64,000 bases of DNA from Pseudomonas brassicacearum. Its GTDB lineage: Bacteria > Pseudomonadota > Gammaproteobacteria > Pseudomonadales > Pseudomonadaceae. The stretch spans positions 434,001 to 498,000 of the forward strand of contig NZ_MOBK01000006.1 in assembly GCF_003732265.1 (NCBI RefSeq). Direction: 5' to 3'. The translations under genes and the position numbers were made by a program. Within the stretch, counting starts at the first letter, position 1, and every line of letters begins with the position of its first letter. This document shows, piece by piece, positions 36,043 to 45,887 of this stretch. The notes under the pieces were generated by a model. It ran no database searches. It was not told where the DNA came from and was given only the letters and a program-made list of their open reading frames with translations.

Positions 36043-36585
36043 ATGTTGCTCAGTTATCTACGGCTGGTGTTGTTTGCGGCGGGCCTGTTGATCGGTGTCC
36101 AGGTGCCGGGTTTTATCAATGATTACGCGAAGCGGGTCGAGGCGCACCTGATTGAGGCGCAGACCGGGTTGAGCGGTTTCCAGGGGACGGCCAACGAGTT
36201 CTTCAAGGGCGACATGCAGGCGCTGGTCGCCCATTACCGCGCCAGTGAAGACCCGATCTTCCGCAGCGATGCCGACAGCCTGAGCAACCTGCTGACCCGC
36301 CAACTGGCGTTGGACAAGCAATTCCAGGCCATGCAGGGCCCGTGGTACATCCGCTTCCTGCAAGTGGTGCTGGCCGCCGACCCGGACATCCGCAAGGAAA
36401 CCTGGAATGGCTACAGCTACCAGATCCTGTTGACCCCGGAAGCGATGATCTGGGGCATGAGCGGCGCGATGCTGCTGTCGTTCGGTATTGAATGCCTGTT
36501 CCGTTTGATCGACTGGGTGGTGCTGGGCGGCAAACGCCTGCGCCAGAGCCGGCCGATCGAAGACCGGGATGTGCGCGGGCTGTAA
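36043..36585 (+). CDS. DUF2937 family membrane protein
   Basis: A 180-residue protein with an N-terminal helix (LRLVLFAAGLLIGVQVP), a soluble helical middle and a second membrane segment near residue 140 (MIWGMSGAMLLSFGIECLF). The pattern fits DUF2937, whose function is unknown. Coupled with the amidotransferase upstream. Confidence 0.75.
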   Translation: MLLSYLRLVLFAAGLLIGVQVPGFINDYAKRVEAHLIEAQTGLSGFQGTANEFFKGDMQALVAHYRASEDPIFRSDADSLSNLLTRQLALDKQFQAMQGPWYIRFLQVVLAADPDIRKETWNGYSYQILLTPEAMIWGMSGAMLLSFGIECLFRLIDWVVLGGKRLRQSRPIEDRDVRGL

Positions 36586-36592
36586 CCCTGTA

Positions 36593-36656
36593 GCCGGTTT
36601 GCCAGCGATTGCTGCGACACGGTATGTCTGGCAGATCGTATCGCTGGCAAGCCGGC
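36593..36656. repeat. Inverted repeat of a third REP-like family / bidirectional hairpin
   Basis: GCCGGTTTGCCAGCGAT and ATCGCTGGCAAGCCGGC form 17-bp arms with one mismatch, between the convergent DUF2937 and TonB-receptor genes. It could act as a terminator for both, though no T tract is present. Confidence 0.75.
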
Positions 36657-36664
36657 CCCAGCTT

Positions 36665-38776
36665 TTACCAGTCGACTGAGTAGCTCATGCTCAGCGTGCG
36701 GCCTTCGGCGTTGGCGAACGGCATTCTGGCGTTGGCCTGGGTGAACAGGTTTACGTAAGTGCGATTAGTCAGATTAAACACTCCGCCTTCAAGACGACCG
36801 ACCGGCAGTTGCACGGAGCCGAGCAGGTCCACCAGCGTATAACCATCGATGTCGCGTCCGTTGTTGTCCTTGTAGGCGGCGTCATAACTGGACAAATGCA
36901 TGCCTTGCAGGCGCAGGTTGTAATCGTCTTCGATATAGCCGACGAACAGCGTGGTCTTGGCCGGTGAGATGCGCGTGGCCGGCAGATCGATCCATTTGCC
37001 GTTCTGCTCGGTCTCGCCTTTGGCCCAGGCGTAAGTGCCACCCACCGACCACTGATCAGTCACGCGGTAGGTCAGGTTGTTTTCGATGCCGCGAACGCGC
37101 TCTTTCTGATTGATCAGACGCAATACGCGATCATTGGCATCGTAGAACTGGGTCACGTCCGAGGTGTTTTCATACACGGTGACGTCGGCCTGCCATTGGT
37201 CCCAATTACCGCGCCAGCCCAGCTCGTAACTGTTGACCTTGATGGCCTGGGCGTTGAGGCTCTGAATATCGAAGGTGCTGCTGACATCACGCATGAAGCG
37301 CTGGATATCCGGCAGCGAAAACCCCTGGCTGAAATTGGCGAATACATCCTGGTTTTCGCTCAGGTGGTAGACCGCCCCCAGGTTGTACAGCGTGTCATCA
37401 TATTTCAGGGTGTCGCCGGGCAGTATTGCGCGTATGCCGGTCTGGACGATCTGACCATAAGCAATGCTGTCGGAGACGTCGCTTTCGATCCATTCGCGGC
37501 GCACACCACCTCGCAAGGTCCAGTCACCGATGTCCCAGGACATCTGTCCGAACAGCGATTTGGTGGTGGTTTCGATGTCCGGGCCCAGCTCGTAGGTGGT
37601 GCCGGTCTTGGTGTAGGTCAGGCCATTGAGCGTGTATTGATCACCTCGTTGGCGGGAGCGCTCATTATCATAGTCGGCGCCCCAGACCAAGTTACCCGTG
37701 GCGCTGCCGATGGCCGGCAGCGGCGTGTCGATGGCCGCGCGCAGGCCGTAGACATCCTGCACGCTGTTGTTGTCAGAGATCCCTGCCTTGCCCCGCGACA
37801 GGTCCGGGAAGAACAGTGCATCGGCGCGGCGCCAGTAGCTTTCCAATTGCAGGCCTTGGCCGTAGAAGTCGTTGTCGGTGTAGTTGAGGTTGGCCGCCTG
37901 GTTATGGGTATAAGGTTGATCATCCAGTTTCAGTCCCTTGACCGCCACGGCTTGCTGCGAGTTTTTCGGGTCTTTGGTGTAGCCAGTGTCCTGCTGATCC
38001 TTGTAGTCCTGTAGCGACAGGCTGATTTTTTTGTCGGCATCCAGTTCGTAACCGAAACGACCTTGCAGGTCATAGGTTTCGGTGTCCATGTTGCTGCCCT
38101 GAGAGGTGTCCTGAGGGATGCGGTTGCCGTTGCCGTCGTACTGATCGTTGCGCTGGGTCAGGTCGGCGGAGACGTACCAGTCCAGGGCATCCTTGCGCCC
38201 GGTCGCACTCTGAAAGGCTTCGTAGGCGAAGCCTTTGCTATTGAGGTTATTACCGCTGGTCAGGCCCAGTTTGCTGCTGTAAGCAATGTCCTGACCCTGA
38301 TTGCGTTTGGTGATGATGTTGATGATGCCGCCTGAAGCACCGGCCCCATAAATGCTGCTGGCGCCGGAAACCACCTCGATGCGTTCGATACTGGCCGGTG
38401 CGATGCTGTTGAGCTGGCGGAAGTTGTCACGGGTGGCGTTCTGCGATACGCCGTCGATCAACACCAGCATGTTGCGCCCGCGCAGGGTTTGGCCAAAATT
38501 GCTCATCCCCCCGCTGGACGGCGCAAGACCGGGGACCAATTGCCCGAGTATGTCGGAGACCCGGCGACCTGCGCCGCTCTGCTCGCGGACCTGCTGTTCG
38601 TCGATCACCTGGACCGAACCTGGAATCGAGGCGATGGTCGCTTCGCTGCGAGTAGCGGAGACGACGGTGGCTTGCATGTTCAGAGTGCCGGGCTGCTGCT
38701 CGGTATCCTCGGCCTGGGACTGGGCGCTGAAGGTACCGAGCAGCGGGATCAGCAGGGAGAGTTTGGTTCGGGTCAT
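36665..38776 (-). CDS. TonB-dependent siderophore receptor
   Basis: A 703-residue outer-membrane receptor. It has a signal peptide (about residues 1-22, cleavage near SQAEDTE) and a plug domain with VQVIDEQQV, QTLRGRNMLVLIDGV and SGASSIYGAGASGGIINIITK. A 22-strand barrel ends in SMSYSVDW with terminal aromatic Trp. It is the last gene of the NIS synthetase-MFS-receptor operon, so it probably recovers the siderophore made by it. The ligand cannot be read from sequence. Confidence 0.9.
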   Translation of the reverse strand: MTRTKLSLLIPLLGTFSAQSQAEDTEQQPGTLNMQATVVSATRSEATIASIPGSVQVIDEQQVREQSGAGRRVSDILGQLVPGLAPSSGGMSNFGQTLRGRNMLVLIDGVSQNATRDNFRQLNSIAPASIERIEVVSGASSIYGAGASGGIINIITKRNQGQDIAYSSKLGLTSGNNLNSKGFAYEAFQSATGRKDALDWYVSADLTQRNDQYDGNGNRIPQDTSQGSNMDTETYDLQGRFGYELDADKKISLSLQDYKDQQDTGYTKDPKNSQQAVAVKGLKLDDQPYTHNQAANLNYTDNDFYGQGLQLESYWRRADALFFPDLSRGKAGISDNNSVQDVYGLRAAIDTPLPAIGSATGNLVWGADYDNERSRQRGDQYTLNGLTYTKTGTTYELGPDIETTTKSLFGQMSWDIGDWTLRGGVRREWIESDVSDSIAYGQIVQTGIRAILPGDTLKYDDTLYNLGAVYHLSENQDVFANFSQGFSLPDIQRFMRDVSSTFDIQSLNAQAIKVNSYELGWRGNWDQWQADVTVYENTSDVTQFYDANDRVLRLINQKERVRGIENNLTYRVTDQWSVGGTYAWAKGETEQNGKWIDLPATRISPAKTTLFVGYIEDDYNLRLQGMHLSSYDAAYKDNNGRDIDGYTLVDLLGSVQLPVGRLEGGVFNLTNRTYVNLFTQANARMPFANAEGRTLSMSYSVDW

Positions 38777-38789
38777 GATGAGGACTTTT

Positions 38790-40001
38790 TTAGTTGTGAT
38801 AAGTGTGGGTAGATGAGGTCGAGCGGTCAGGTGTGGCGTTGAGTGACCGCACGCAGCGGATCCCGATGGCGGCTATGGCGTAGGTCAGCGCTACCAGCCA
38901 GAAACTGTGTGCCAATCCCACCAGCCCCATGCCGACGCCTCCGACAACGGTACCGAGCAGTGCGCCAGCCTTGGCCGCGCTGTTGCCGAGACCGAGTGCA
39001 AAGCCCTGTTGGTTTGCGGATACGGTGTTGGCGATCAGTGCATAAGCCACCGGCAGCAGGGCGCCTTGCCAGATGCCCCAGACGAGTCGACTGACGAGAA
39101 ATCCCATCCATTCGTTGGTCATTGCCGTGGCCGCCAGCGTCAGGGCACACAGCCAGGCCACGCCTTCGATGACGCGCAAGGTATAGGCCGGTTGCCAGCG
39201 ATCGAACAGGCGTCCCCACAGCGGTGCGGAAACGGCCAGGCTCGCGGCGCTCGCCGCGTAGGTGGCGCCGATCAGCCAGCTTGGGGCGTGCAGAATGTTC
39301 GCGACGTACAGCGCGTAGAACGGTTGCGGCATCATCTTCGCGGCCTGAATCAGCACGATCACCAGCAGCATTGCGCCGAGCCAGCTTTTGGGCAGTGCCA
39401 CGGGTTCAACCGGTTTGTTCTTCGAGGCCCGGGCCTTGTCGGCCGGCAGGAAAAAACTGCCCAGGGCGCACAGCAGGCAAATCGCCGTCGCGCCATAACA
39501 GAGCAGGGCAAACCCCGAGACATCCATCAGCCAGCCGCCGAGTACCGGGCCGATCAACGAGCCGATGGCAGTTGCCGACTGCAGGCGGGCCAGGGTGTGA
39601 CCCCGTCTGGAACTGTCGCAACAGGCCAAGGCATAGGCTTGCGCGGCAGCGAGAAACCCGGCCAACGCGCCTTGCATCACGCGAATACCCACCAGCAGCC
39701 ATGGGTCGAGGGTGATGGCCGCCAACCCTTGGCACAGTGCGAGTGCCAGCAACGCCCGAACAATCATCGGTTTGTGCCCGGTACGATCACCCAATCGGCC
39801 CCACATAGGCGTCAGGAGCATGGCGGCCAGCATTGGACCGGCATACACCATCGCCGATAACAGTCCGGTGTAGCCGGCGCCCTCCGGCCCGAGCAGATGC
39901 TGGATCTGCAGGGGCCAGAACGGGCCGCTCATTTCCATGGCACCCATGGAGACAAACTGGATGACGATCAGCAGTCGCAAGGCGCGACCGTCAGCGAGCA
40001 T
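38790..40001 (-). CDS. MFS transporter (probable siderophore exporter)
   Basis: A 403-residue twelve-helix MFS protein with MWGRLGDRTGHKPMIV, a drug:H+ antiporter-like motif in the loop after helix 2. Its start overlaps the siderophore synthetase stop by 11 nt, and the receptor begins 13 bp after its own stop. This setting points to siderophore export, although uptake across the inner membrane is also possible. Confidence 0.82.
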   Translation of the reverse strand: MLADGRALRLLIVIQFVSMGAMEMSGPFWPLQIQHLLGPEGAGYTGLLSAMVYAGPMLAAMLLTPMWGRLGDRTGHKPMIVRALLALALCQGLAAITLDPWLLVGIRVMQGALAGFLAAAQAYALACCDSSRRGHTLARLQSATAIGSLIGPVLGGWLMDVSGFALLCYGATAICLLCALGSFFLPADKARASKNKPVEPVALPKSWLGAMLLVIVLIQAAKMMPQPFYALYVANILHAPSWLIGATYAASAASLAVSAPLWGRLFDRWQPAYTLRVIEGVAWLCALTLAATAMTNEWMGFLVSRLVWGIWQGALLPVAYALIANTVSANQQGFALGLGNSAAKAGALLGTVVGGVGMGLVGLAHSFWLVALTYAIAAIGIRCVRSLNATPDRSTSSTHTYHN

Positions 40002-41916
40002 GGGTGACGGGACGCAACGGGTTACTCAGACGTCCGACGATGTCGGCATGACTGTCGAGCAAGCGCATGCGCATGAACGATTTGGCCGGCCAATCCTGTT
40101 CCAGCAGGGCCTGGCGCTCGCTTTCCCAGCGTGCCGGTTCAACGCGCTCGCGTACGCTCTCAAAGCACTGTTCAACGTACGCAGCCAAGCGCTCCCAAAG
40201 GATATTTTCCGGCACGTTCCAGTGGTGGGCACAGAGCAACGTCAATTCACCGAGGTGGCACATGAACGTGGTGTGCAGGAGCTTGTCGCGGACAAAACCG
40301 GCGTCGTCGTACAGGGTCATTTCCGGATCGTGCAACTGGATATCCAGGCCCTTGGCGTGCAGGGTTTTGCGATCGATACGAACGTCACCAAAGTCACGCA
40401 GTAACAGCCGATTCAACTGCCCGTCATCGCCCATCACCATGAAACTGTTTTGCTGGTGCGCTTCGAACGCCACGCCATACATCAGGTAAATGCCCAACAG
40501 ACTCGGTACGGCAATCGACAGGTAATCATCGAAGAACGCCAGCATGGCCTCGCTGTCGTCACGACCCTGAGCCAGTCTTACCCAGTCACGCAGCAACGGT
40601 TGTTCGTATTCGTTGAAGGCGAACAGGCTGCCGACCGGCACCGCCAACTCGCCTTCTTGCAGTAAGGTCAGCGGGTTGTCGCGATACAGTACGGCGGCAT
40701 GCCGGGAGCGTTCGTCATCGGCCGGTTGTGGCGCATAGTGCACGCCGATGCGCTCCGGAACGATGTTCAGCAGACGCTGAATCTGCGGCTCCTGATCAAG
40801 GATCTTCAGTATCAGTTGGCTGATGCGCGGCCCCATCCGGGCCGAACGCGGCGACACGGTGCGCTGCACACTGGTCAGTCGCAACGCCACCGGCAGTTTG
40901 ACCATCGGCGCAACGCGGCTGGCGTCCGGCAGGACCGTGCGGAAGGACATGGTCGGGTGGCCGGTAAAAGCGACGATGTCAGTGACGATCAGCAGGTTGT
41001 CGGCTATCTCGTTGGCGAACGAATCCGGCAATTCTTCATGGGCTTGCCATGGGTGCGACGGCAGCGGGAGGTAGTCCTTTGCGTCCAGGCCCAGCTGCTG
41101 CAAATGGCGCTGCAATCGTGCGGCGGCCTGCGGGAAGTGACCTTGCCACCAATCCCAGTAATCGCCGGTACCCGCCAGCGCTTCGACGTGTGCGTACTGG
41201 CGGTGCAGAGCGCACAGCACAACCGGAAAACTCGCTTCGAATTCAGGCGAGAAAGCGATGACCTGAGCGGCGCTCAAACCCAGTTTGGTCTTGTAGTTCG
41301 GGTGCCATGGATGGCCAAGAGTGCCCCATTGTTCGAGCAGTGACGTAGGGTTCTGATGACTGGCGCCGGCTTTGAGCCAGGCGAGCAGGTTGTCGTCGTA
41401 CTCGGTGTCGATCTGCTCTCTCAGGCGTTCGGTCCATCCATGGTGAAACGCCAGGCAAAGGGTGTCGTTGCCGAAGCTGTCATCCAGCTCCTGGGCCAGA
41501 CGTTCGAGTACCTGAGGTGAGGCTGGCGGGTTGAGCTGAATGCTCAGGTGAGCGAGCAATTCGCTGGGTAGCTGGATTTTATGGGGCAGTCTGTCGGGGG
41601 TATGCAGGACGATGCTGCCGCGCATATCCCAGCCGTTCATTCGGGTGCCGGACAGGTGCTCGAAGCACAGGTGCGCGCCATCGCCAAGCGATAGCCAGCA
41701 ATGGCTATCGTCATCGTATTCACAAGCGTCGGGGTTGATCAGACCTTCACGAAACAGCGCCTGGATCAGGCGTTGGAAACAGCGTTGGGCGGCGGGCTCC
41801 AGCGCGTTGCTCAAATGGTCGAGGGTGATGCGGTGGGCCTGGAAAGCCTGAGTGCCGAGGGCTTCGCTCCAGTGAGCGAGCAATAGCTGCTGTTTTTGCG
41901 TGTAGGCGCGCATCAA
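39991..41916 (-). CDS. IucA/IucC-family NIS siderophore synthetase
   Basis: A 641-residue NRPS-independent siderophore synthetase. GHPWHPNYKTKLG is the N-terminal ATP-site signature of the family, LPSHPWQ and GHPTMSFRTVLP follow, and the C-terminal half is FhuF-like. Such enzymes condense citrate, its derivatives or dicarboxylates with amines or alcohols. Only one synthetase is encoded and no N-hydroxylase, acetyltransferase or decarboxylase is next to it. The building blocks must therefore come from elsewhere or be simple metabolites. A Fur-like site lies 60 bp upstream. Confidence 0.88.
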   Translation of the reverse strand: MMRAYTQKQQLLLAHWSEALGTQAFQAHRITLDHLSNALEPAAQRCFQRLIQALFREGLINPDACEYDDDSHCWLSLGDGAHLCFEHLSGTRMNGWDMRGSIVLHTPDRLPHKIQLPSELLAHLSIQLNPPASPQVLERLAQELDDSFGNDTLCLAFHHGWTERLREQIDTEYDDNLLAWLKAGASHQNPTSLLEQWGTLGHPWHPNYKTKLGLSAAQVIAFSPEFEASFPVVLCALHRQYAHVEALAGTGDYWDWWQGHFPQAAARLQRHLQQLGLDAKDYLPLPSHPWQAHEELPDSFANEIADNLLIVTDIVAFTGHPTMSFRTVLPDASRVAPMVKLPVALRLTSVQRTVSPRSARMGPRISQLILKILDQEPQIQRLLNIVPERIGVHYAPQPADDERSRHAAVLYRDNPLTLLQEGELAVPVGSLFAFNEYEQPLLRDWVRLAQGRDDSEAMLAFFDDYLSIAVPSLLGIYLMYGVAFEAHQQNSFMVMGDDGQLNRLLLRDFGDVRIDRKTLHAKGLDIQLHDPEMTLYDDAGFVRDKLLHTTFMCHLGELTLLCAHHWNVPENILWERLAAYVEQCFESVRERVEPARWESERQALLEQDWPAKSFMRMRLLDSHADIVGRLSNPLRPVTHAR

Positions 41917-41976
41917 GTCCGGTTCCTTGTGGACAGTTGGTTAGCTGAAAGCGCGCCGAGAATACCTTCTGGAAAA

Positions 41977-41994
41977 ATTAATGCAAATGATAGA
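41977..41994 (-). promoter_or_regulatory. Fur-box-like site upstream of the siderophore operon
   Basis: ATTAAT-GCAAAT-GATAGA scores four matches of six in each of three hexamers against the GATAAT repeat of Fur sites. It is 61 bp upstream of the synthetase start in an AT-rich promoter region, the expected place for iron repression. Confidence 0.5.
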
Positions 41995-42024
41995 GGTTCA
42001 TATTTAGAATTCAGGAAATTTCCT

Positions 42025-42954
42025 TCAGATCCTGACTGGGGTTTTGCTCAAGACGATGTAGTGCTCGCCCACTTCCTGCGCATAGCGCTCCACGACGTGC
42101 TGACACAACGCCACAATCTCCTCGACCCACTCAACGCCCGTGCGCCACGACACCACCACCTGTAAATCCGGTGGCCGTTGATCGATGGCCAGTAGCGTCA
42201 ACTCCCCGCGTGCCAGTTCCTCGGCCACCAGCACCGGCGGCAGCGCGCCAATGCCGAAACCATCGCGCAACAAACGGGTAATCGCCGACACCGAGTTCAC
42301 GCAGTTCAGGCGTGGCGTCATCACGCCATTAGCCTGCATCAAGGCCAGCACCTCTTGATGCGGATGCGAGTTTTTCGAGTAGGTGATGACCCGCTCCCGC
42401 GCCAGGTCGGCAATGCCGGAATACTCGCGGTTGTAGAGGGAATTGCTCGCTGCGATCCAGCCCATGGGATGGCTGGCCAACTCCAGGCTGCGCACACTTT
42501 CCTGGCGCATCAAGTCGGTTTGCAGGATCAGGTCGAGAAAGCCTTTTTGCAGCTGATCGCAGAGGTTGAGCGAGGTATCGGCCACCAGCTCGATTTCCAC
42601 CAACGGATACAGATCTGTCATCTGCGCCACCAACGGGCTCAGCCAGGTGTGGATCACCGTGTCCATGACGCCGATCCGCAACCGCCCAACCTTGCTAGAA
42701 CGGGTCTCGATCGACTGTCTGAGCGCCTGCATGGTGTCCATCATCTGCTCGGCATAATCGAGCACTTTCAGGCCTTCTGGCGTCAGGCTGACGCCGCGTG
42801 AATCGCGCAAAAACAGTTTCACTCCCAGCTCGCTTTCGAGCACGGCGATGCGGCTGGATATCGAGGCCTGGGTGGTGAAGAGCTTGTCTGCGGTCAGGCG
42901 AAAACTCTTGAGTCGGGCGACCCAGACAAAGGTTTCAAGAAACTTCAAATTCAT
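42025..42954 (-). CDS. LysR-family transcriptional regulator
   Basis: A 309-residue LysR protein with DNA-binding helix FRLTADKLFTTQASISSRIAV written in two parts: FRLTADKLFTTQASIS, then SRIAVLESELG. The effector domain follows. It is divergent from the MFS-pxpABC operon with 148 bp between the starts, so it most likely controls that operon. The same-strand siderophore operon begins 108 bp downstream of its stop with its own promoter. Confidence 0.88.
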   Translation of the reverse strand: MNLKFLETFVWVARLKSFRLTADKLFTTQASISSRIAVLESELGVKLFLRDSRGVSLTPEGLKVLDYAEQMMDTMQALRQSIETRSSKVGRLRIGVMDTVIHTWLSPLVAQMTDLYPLVEIELVADTSLNLCDQLQKGFLDLILQTDLMRQESVRSLELASHPMGWIAASNSLYNREYSGIADLARERVITYSKNSHPHQEVLALMQANGVMTPRLNCVNSVSAITRLLRDGFGIGALPPVLVAEELARGELTLLAIDQRPPDLQVVVSWRTGVEWVEEIVALCQHVVERYAQEVGEHYIVLSKTPVRI

Positions 42955-43102
42955 GGGGTCAAATTTTTCTTATGTCTGGAGCGGGTTTTTATTAGTTGGA
43001 CGCAACAGGGCCAGGAACCCAAAAATCGGCGCATCCGGCTCCCACGATAGGCGTCGTCGGGGCTCAGAACAATACCAATAAAAACTAGCGCGGAGATTTG
43101 CC

Positions 43103-44389
43103 ATGAGTGCGCCCGACACGCTCGACATCCCCAAAACCACGGCTCGTCCGGGACCTTTCGACTGGTACCGCAACATCAATCAGCAGGAACGCCGCACCTT
43201 CTGGAGCTGCAAGATCGGCTATGGCCTGGACGGCATGGACACCCAGATGCTCAGCTTCGTGGTGCCGACCCTGATTGCCATGTGGGGCATCACCACCGGC
43301 GAAGCCGGGCTGATCCATACCAGCACCCTGATCGCCTCGGCCATCGGCGGTTGGGTGGCGGGGATACTCTCGGACCGCATCGGTCGTGTGCGCACCCTGC
43401 AACTGACGGTGCTGTGGTTCGCCTTCTTCACCTTCCTCTGCGGCTTCGCGCAAAACTATGAACAACTGCTGATCAGCCGCACCCTGATGGGCTTCGGTTT
43501 CGGCGGCGAATGGACCGCCGGGGCGGTGCTGATGGGTGAAGTGATTCGCGCCAAGGACCGTGGCAAAGCGGTGGGCATGGTGCAATCGGGCTGGGCGCTG
43601 GGGTGGGGGCTGACGGCGATTCTGTATGCGCTGCTGTTCTCGGTGTTGCCACCGGAAGACGCCTGGCGTGCACTGTTCATTCTCGGCATCGTGCCGGCGA
43701 TTTTTGTGATCTTCGTCCGTCGCCTGGTCAAGGACCCGGAAATCTATCGCGAGGCCAAGGCCAGGCAGGAACCGAGCAATCCGGCGAAGTTCTACGAGAT
43801 TTTTGCCCCGGGCATTCTCTTCACCACGATTCGCGCTTCGGTGCTGACCACTGGCGCACTGGGCGGTTACTACGCGATCACTTCGTGGTTGCCGACGTTT
43901 TTGAAGAACGAACGGGGCTTGAGCGTACTCGGCACGGGCGGTTATCTGGCGATGGTGATCGTCGGTTCCTACGTCGGTTATGTCATCAGCGCGTATTTGA
44001 CTGACATCCTCGGGCGCAAGAAGAACTTCATCCTGTTCGCTGTCGGCTCGTTCACCATCGTGCTGCTTTACACCCAACTGCCGGTCAGCAATGGCGTGAT
44101 GCTCTGGCTGGGTTTCCCGCTGGGCTTCTTCGCTTCGGGCATCTTCAGTGGCATGGGCGCTTTTTTGACTGAGCTGTTCCCGACGCGGATTCGTGGCTCG
44201 GGCCAGGGTTTTTGCTACAACATTGGTCGGGCGCTGGCGGCACTGTTTCCGCTGCTGATCGGCTTGCTCAGCCAGAAGGTGCCATTGAGCGTCGGTATCG
44301 GGGCGTTTGCGGCAGTGTCCTACGGCGTGGTGATCCTTGCCGCGCTGAGCCTGCCGGAAACCCGTGGCAAACAACTGGATGCGCAGTAA
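43103..44389 (+). CDS. MFS transporter, sugar/aromatic-acid:proton symporter type
   Basis: A 428-residue MFS protein with twelve helices. The [11 protein letters not shown] segment in helix 1 and the [13 protein letters not shown] loop are typical of the aromatic acid and metabolite:H+ symporter branches, and [12 protein letters not shown] lies in a C-half helix. First gene of the 5-oxoprolinase operon (44-bp gap to pxpA). A likely role is uptake of pyroglutamate or a related acid; inferred from linkage. Confidence 0.85.
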   Translation: MSAPDTLDIPKTTARPGPFDWYRNINQQERRTFWSCKIGYGLDGMDTQMLSFVVPTLIAMWGITTGEAGLIHTSTLIASAIGGWVAGILSDRIGRVRTLQLTVLWFAFFTFLCGFAQNYEQLLISRTLMGFGFGGEWTAGAVLMGEVIRAKDRGKAVGMVQSGWALGWGLTAILYALLFSVLPPEDAWRALFILGIVPAIFVIFVRRLVKDPEIYREAKARQEPSNPAKFYEIFAPGILFTTIRASVLTTGALGGYYAITSWLPTFLKNERGLSVLGTGGYLAMVIVGSYVGYVISAYLTDILGRKKNFILFAVGSFTIVLLYTQLPVSNGVMLWLGFPLGFFASGIFSGMGAFLTELFPTRIRGSGQGFCYNIGRALAALFPLLIGLLSQKVPLSVGIGAFAAVSYGVVILAALSLPETRGKQLDAQ

Positions 44390-44433
44390 TCTGCCTACAT
44401 CTGACAAGAACAATGCCTACAGGAGTGTTCATC

Positions 44434-45186
44434 GTGAACCGCCTGCTATTGAACTGCGACATCGGCGAGAGTTTCGGCAACTGGACCATGGGTCTGGACG
44501 CCGAGGTCATGCCCTTCATTGATTGCGCCAACATCGCCTGCGGCTTTCATGCTGGCGACCCCAGCATCATGCGCAAGACCGTCAGCCTGGCGCTGAGCAA
44601 CGGCGTGCAGATCGGCGCGCACCCGGCCTATCAGGATCTGGTCGGTTTCGGCCGGCGCTCCATGGCGTACACCGCCCAGGAACTCCAGGACATCCTGCAT
44701 TACCAGATCGGCGCCCTCGACGGCATTTGCCGTGCCCAGGGCGGACGTGTCAGCTACGTCAAACCCCACGGCGCGATGTACAACGACATGATGGGCAACC
44801 CGGCGCAATTGCGTGCGGTGCTTCAGGCTGTGGCGGCGTACGACCGCAGCTTGCCGCTGATGTTGATGGCCACCCGTGACAACAGCGCCGCGCAGCAACT
44901 GGGCGATGAATATGGCGTGACCTTGTGGTTCGAAGCCTTCGCCGATCGTGCCTACGACAGTGCGGGCATGCTGGTTTCGCGGCAACTGCCGGGCGCAGTG
45001 CATCATGACCCCGAGAAAATCATCGGGCAGGCACTGACCATCGCCCGTGGCGACCACCTCACTGCCAGCGATGGCAGCGCATTGCATTTGCAGGCCAACA
45101 CCCTGTGCGTGCACGGCGACAACGCCAGTTCGGTGGCCGCCGTGCGACGGATTCGCGAGGCCCTCGATCAGCAGAGCACACCATGA
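44434..45186 (+). CDS. pxpA: 5-oxoprolinase subunit A (LamB/YcsF family)
   Basis: A 250-residue LamB/YcsF protein: [25 protein letters not shown] and [11 protein letters not shown] are the family motifs. Start is GTG at 44434, 8 bp after AGGAG; an ATG at 44413 would place that ribosome site inside the gene. With PxpB and PxpC it forms the ATP-dependent 5-oxoprolinase converting L-5-oxoproline to glutamate. ATGA overlap with pxpB. Confidence 0.9.
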   Translation: MNRLLLNCDIGESFGNWTMGLDAEVMPFIDCANIACGFHAGDPSIMRKTVSLALSNGVQIGAHPAYQDLVGFGRRSMAYTAQELQDILHYQIGALDGICRAQGGRVSYVKPHGAMYNDMMGNPAQLRAVLQAVAAYDRSLPLMLMATRDNSAAQQLGDEYGVTLWFEAFADRAYDSAGMLVSRQLPGAVHHDPEKIIGQALTIARGDHLTASDGSALHLQANTLCVHGDNASSVAAVRRIREALDQQSTP

Positions 45187-45887
45187 AACTGCGGGTAGAG
45201 GTGGTGGCGCTGGATTGCCTGATGGTGCGTCTGTTCGATGAGATCAGCGAGGCCAACATGCCGTGGATGCTGGCCGCCAGCGAAAATCTGCGGGCCGCGT
45301 TCGGCGAACATCTCATCGATCTGGTGCCGTCCTATACGACGTTGATGGTGCATTACGATTTGATCGCGCTGAACCCGGCCCAGGCTCGTGAATTGATCGC
45401 TCAAGCGCTGATTGATCTGTCGCCCAATACCCGCACCGGCGGTCAATGCCATGTGCTGCCGGTGTGGTATGACCTGAGTGTCGGCCCGGAGCTGAGTCTG
45501 TTGTCGCAGCGCAGCGGGTTGGCGGTGGAGGAGGTGATCCGTCGTCACAGCGGGCGCGAGTATCAGGTGTTTGCCTTAGGGTTTGCGCCGGGTTTCGCTT
45601 TCATGGGATTGGTCGAGGAAGTGCTCGCCGCGCCACGTCTGAATACTCCGCGAAAAAAAGTCGCAGCGGGCAGCGTCGGCATTGCGGAGCGCCAGACCGC
45701 CGCCTATCCGGTGGTATCCCCGGGCGGCTGGAACCTGATCGGTCGCACCCCGGCCAAACTGTTCGACCGGGAACGCGACGGCTACAGCCTGATGCAGCCG
45801 GGCGACACGGTGCGCTTTGAAGCCGTCAGCCATGCTGAATTCATCCATCTGGGCGGTGACGACACGCCATTGGAGGCGCAGGTATGA
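45183..45887 (+). CDS. pxpB: 5-oxoprolinase subunit B (KipI-like)
   Basis: A 234-residue cyclophilin-like-fold protein of the KipI/PxpB family. [12 protein letters not shown] is the diagnostic motif, and [12 protein letters not shown] follows. ATG at 45183 matches the family start and overlaps pxpA by ATGA. It forms the phosphorylation part of the 5-oxoprolinase complex with PxpC. Confidence 0.9.
   Translation: MKLRVEVVALDCLMVRLFDEISEANMPWMLAASENLRAAFGEHLIDLVPSYTTLMVHYDLIALNPAQARELIAQALIDLSPNTRTGGQCHVLPVWYDLSVGPELSLLSQRSGLAVEEVIRRHSGREYQVFALGFAPGFAFMGLVEEVLAAPRLNTPRKKVAAGSVGIAERQTAAYPVVSPGGWNLIGRTPAKLFDRERDGYSLMQPGDTVRFEAVSHAEFIHLGGDDTPLEAQV

Noticed and set aside
43085..44413. A 442-codon open frame on the - strand
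   Set aside because: Antisense shadow of the MFS gene; composition rich in His, Gln, Arg typical of reversed membrane-protein codons.
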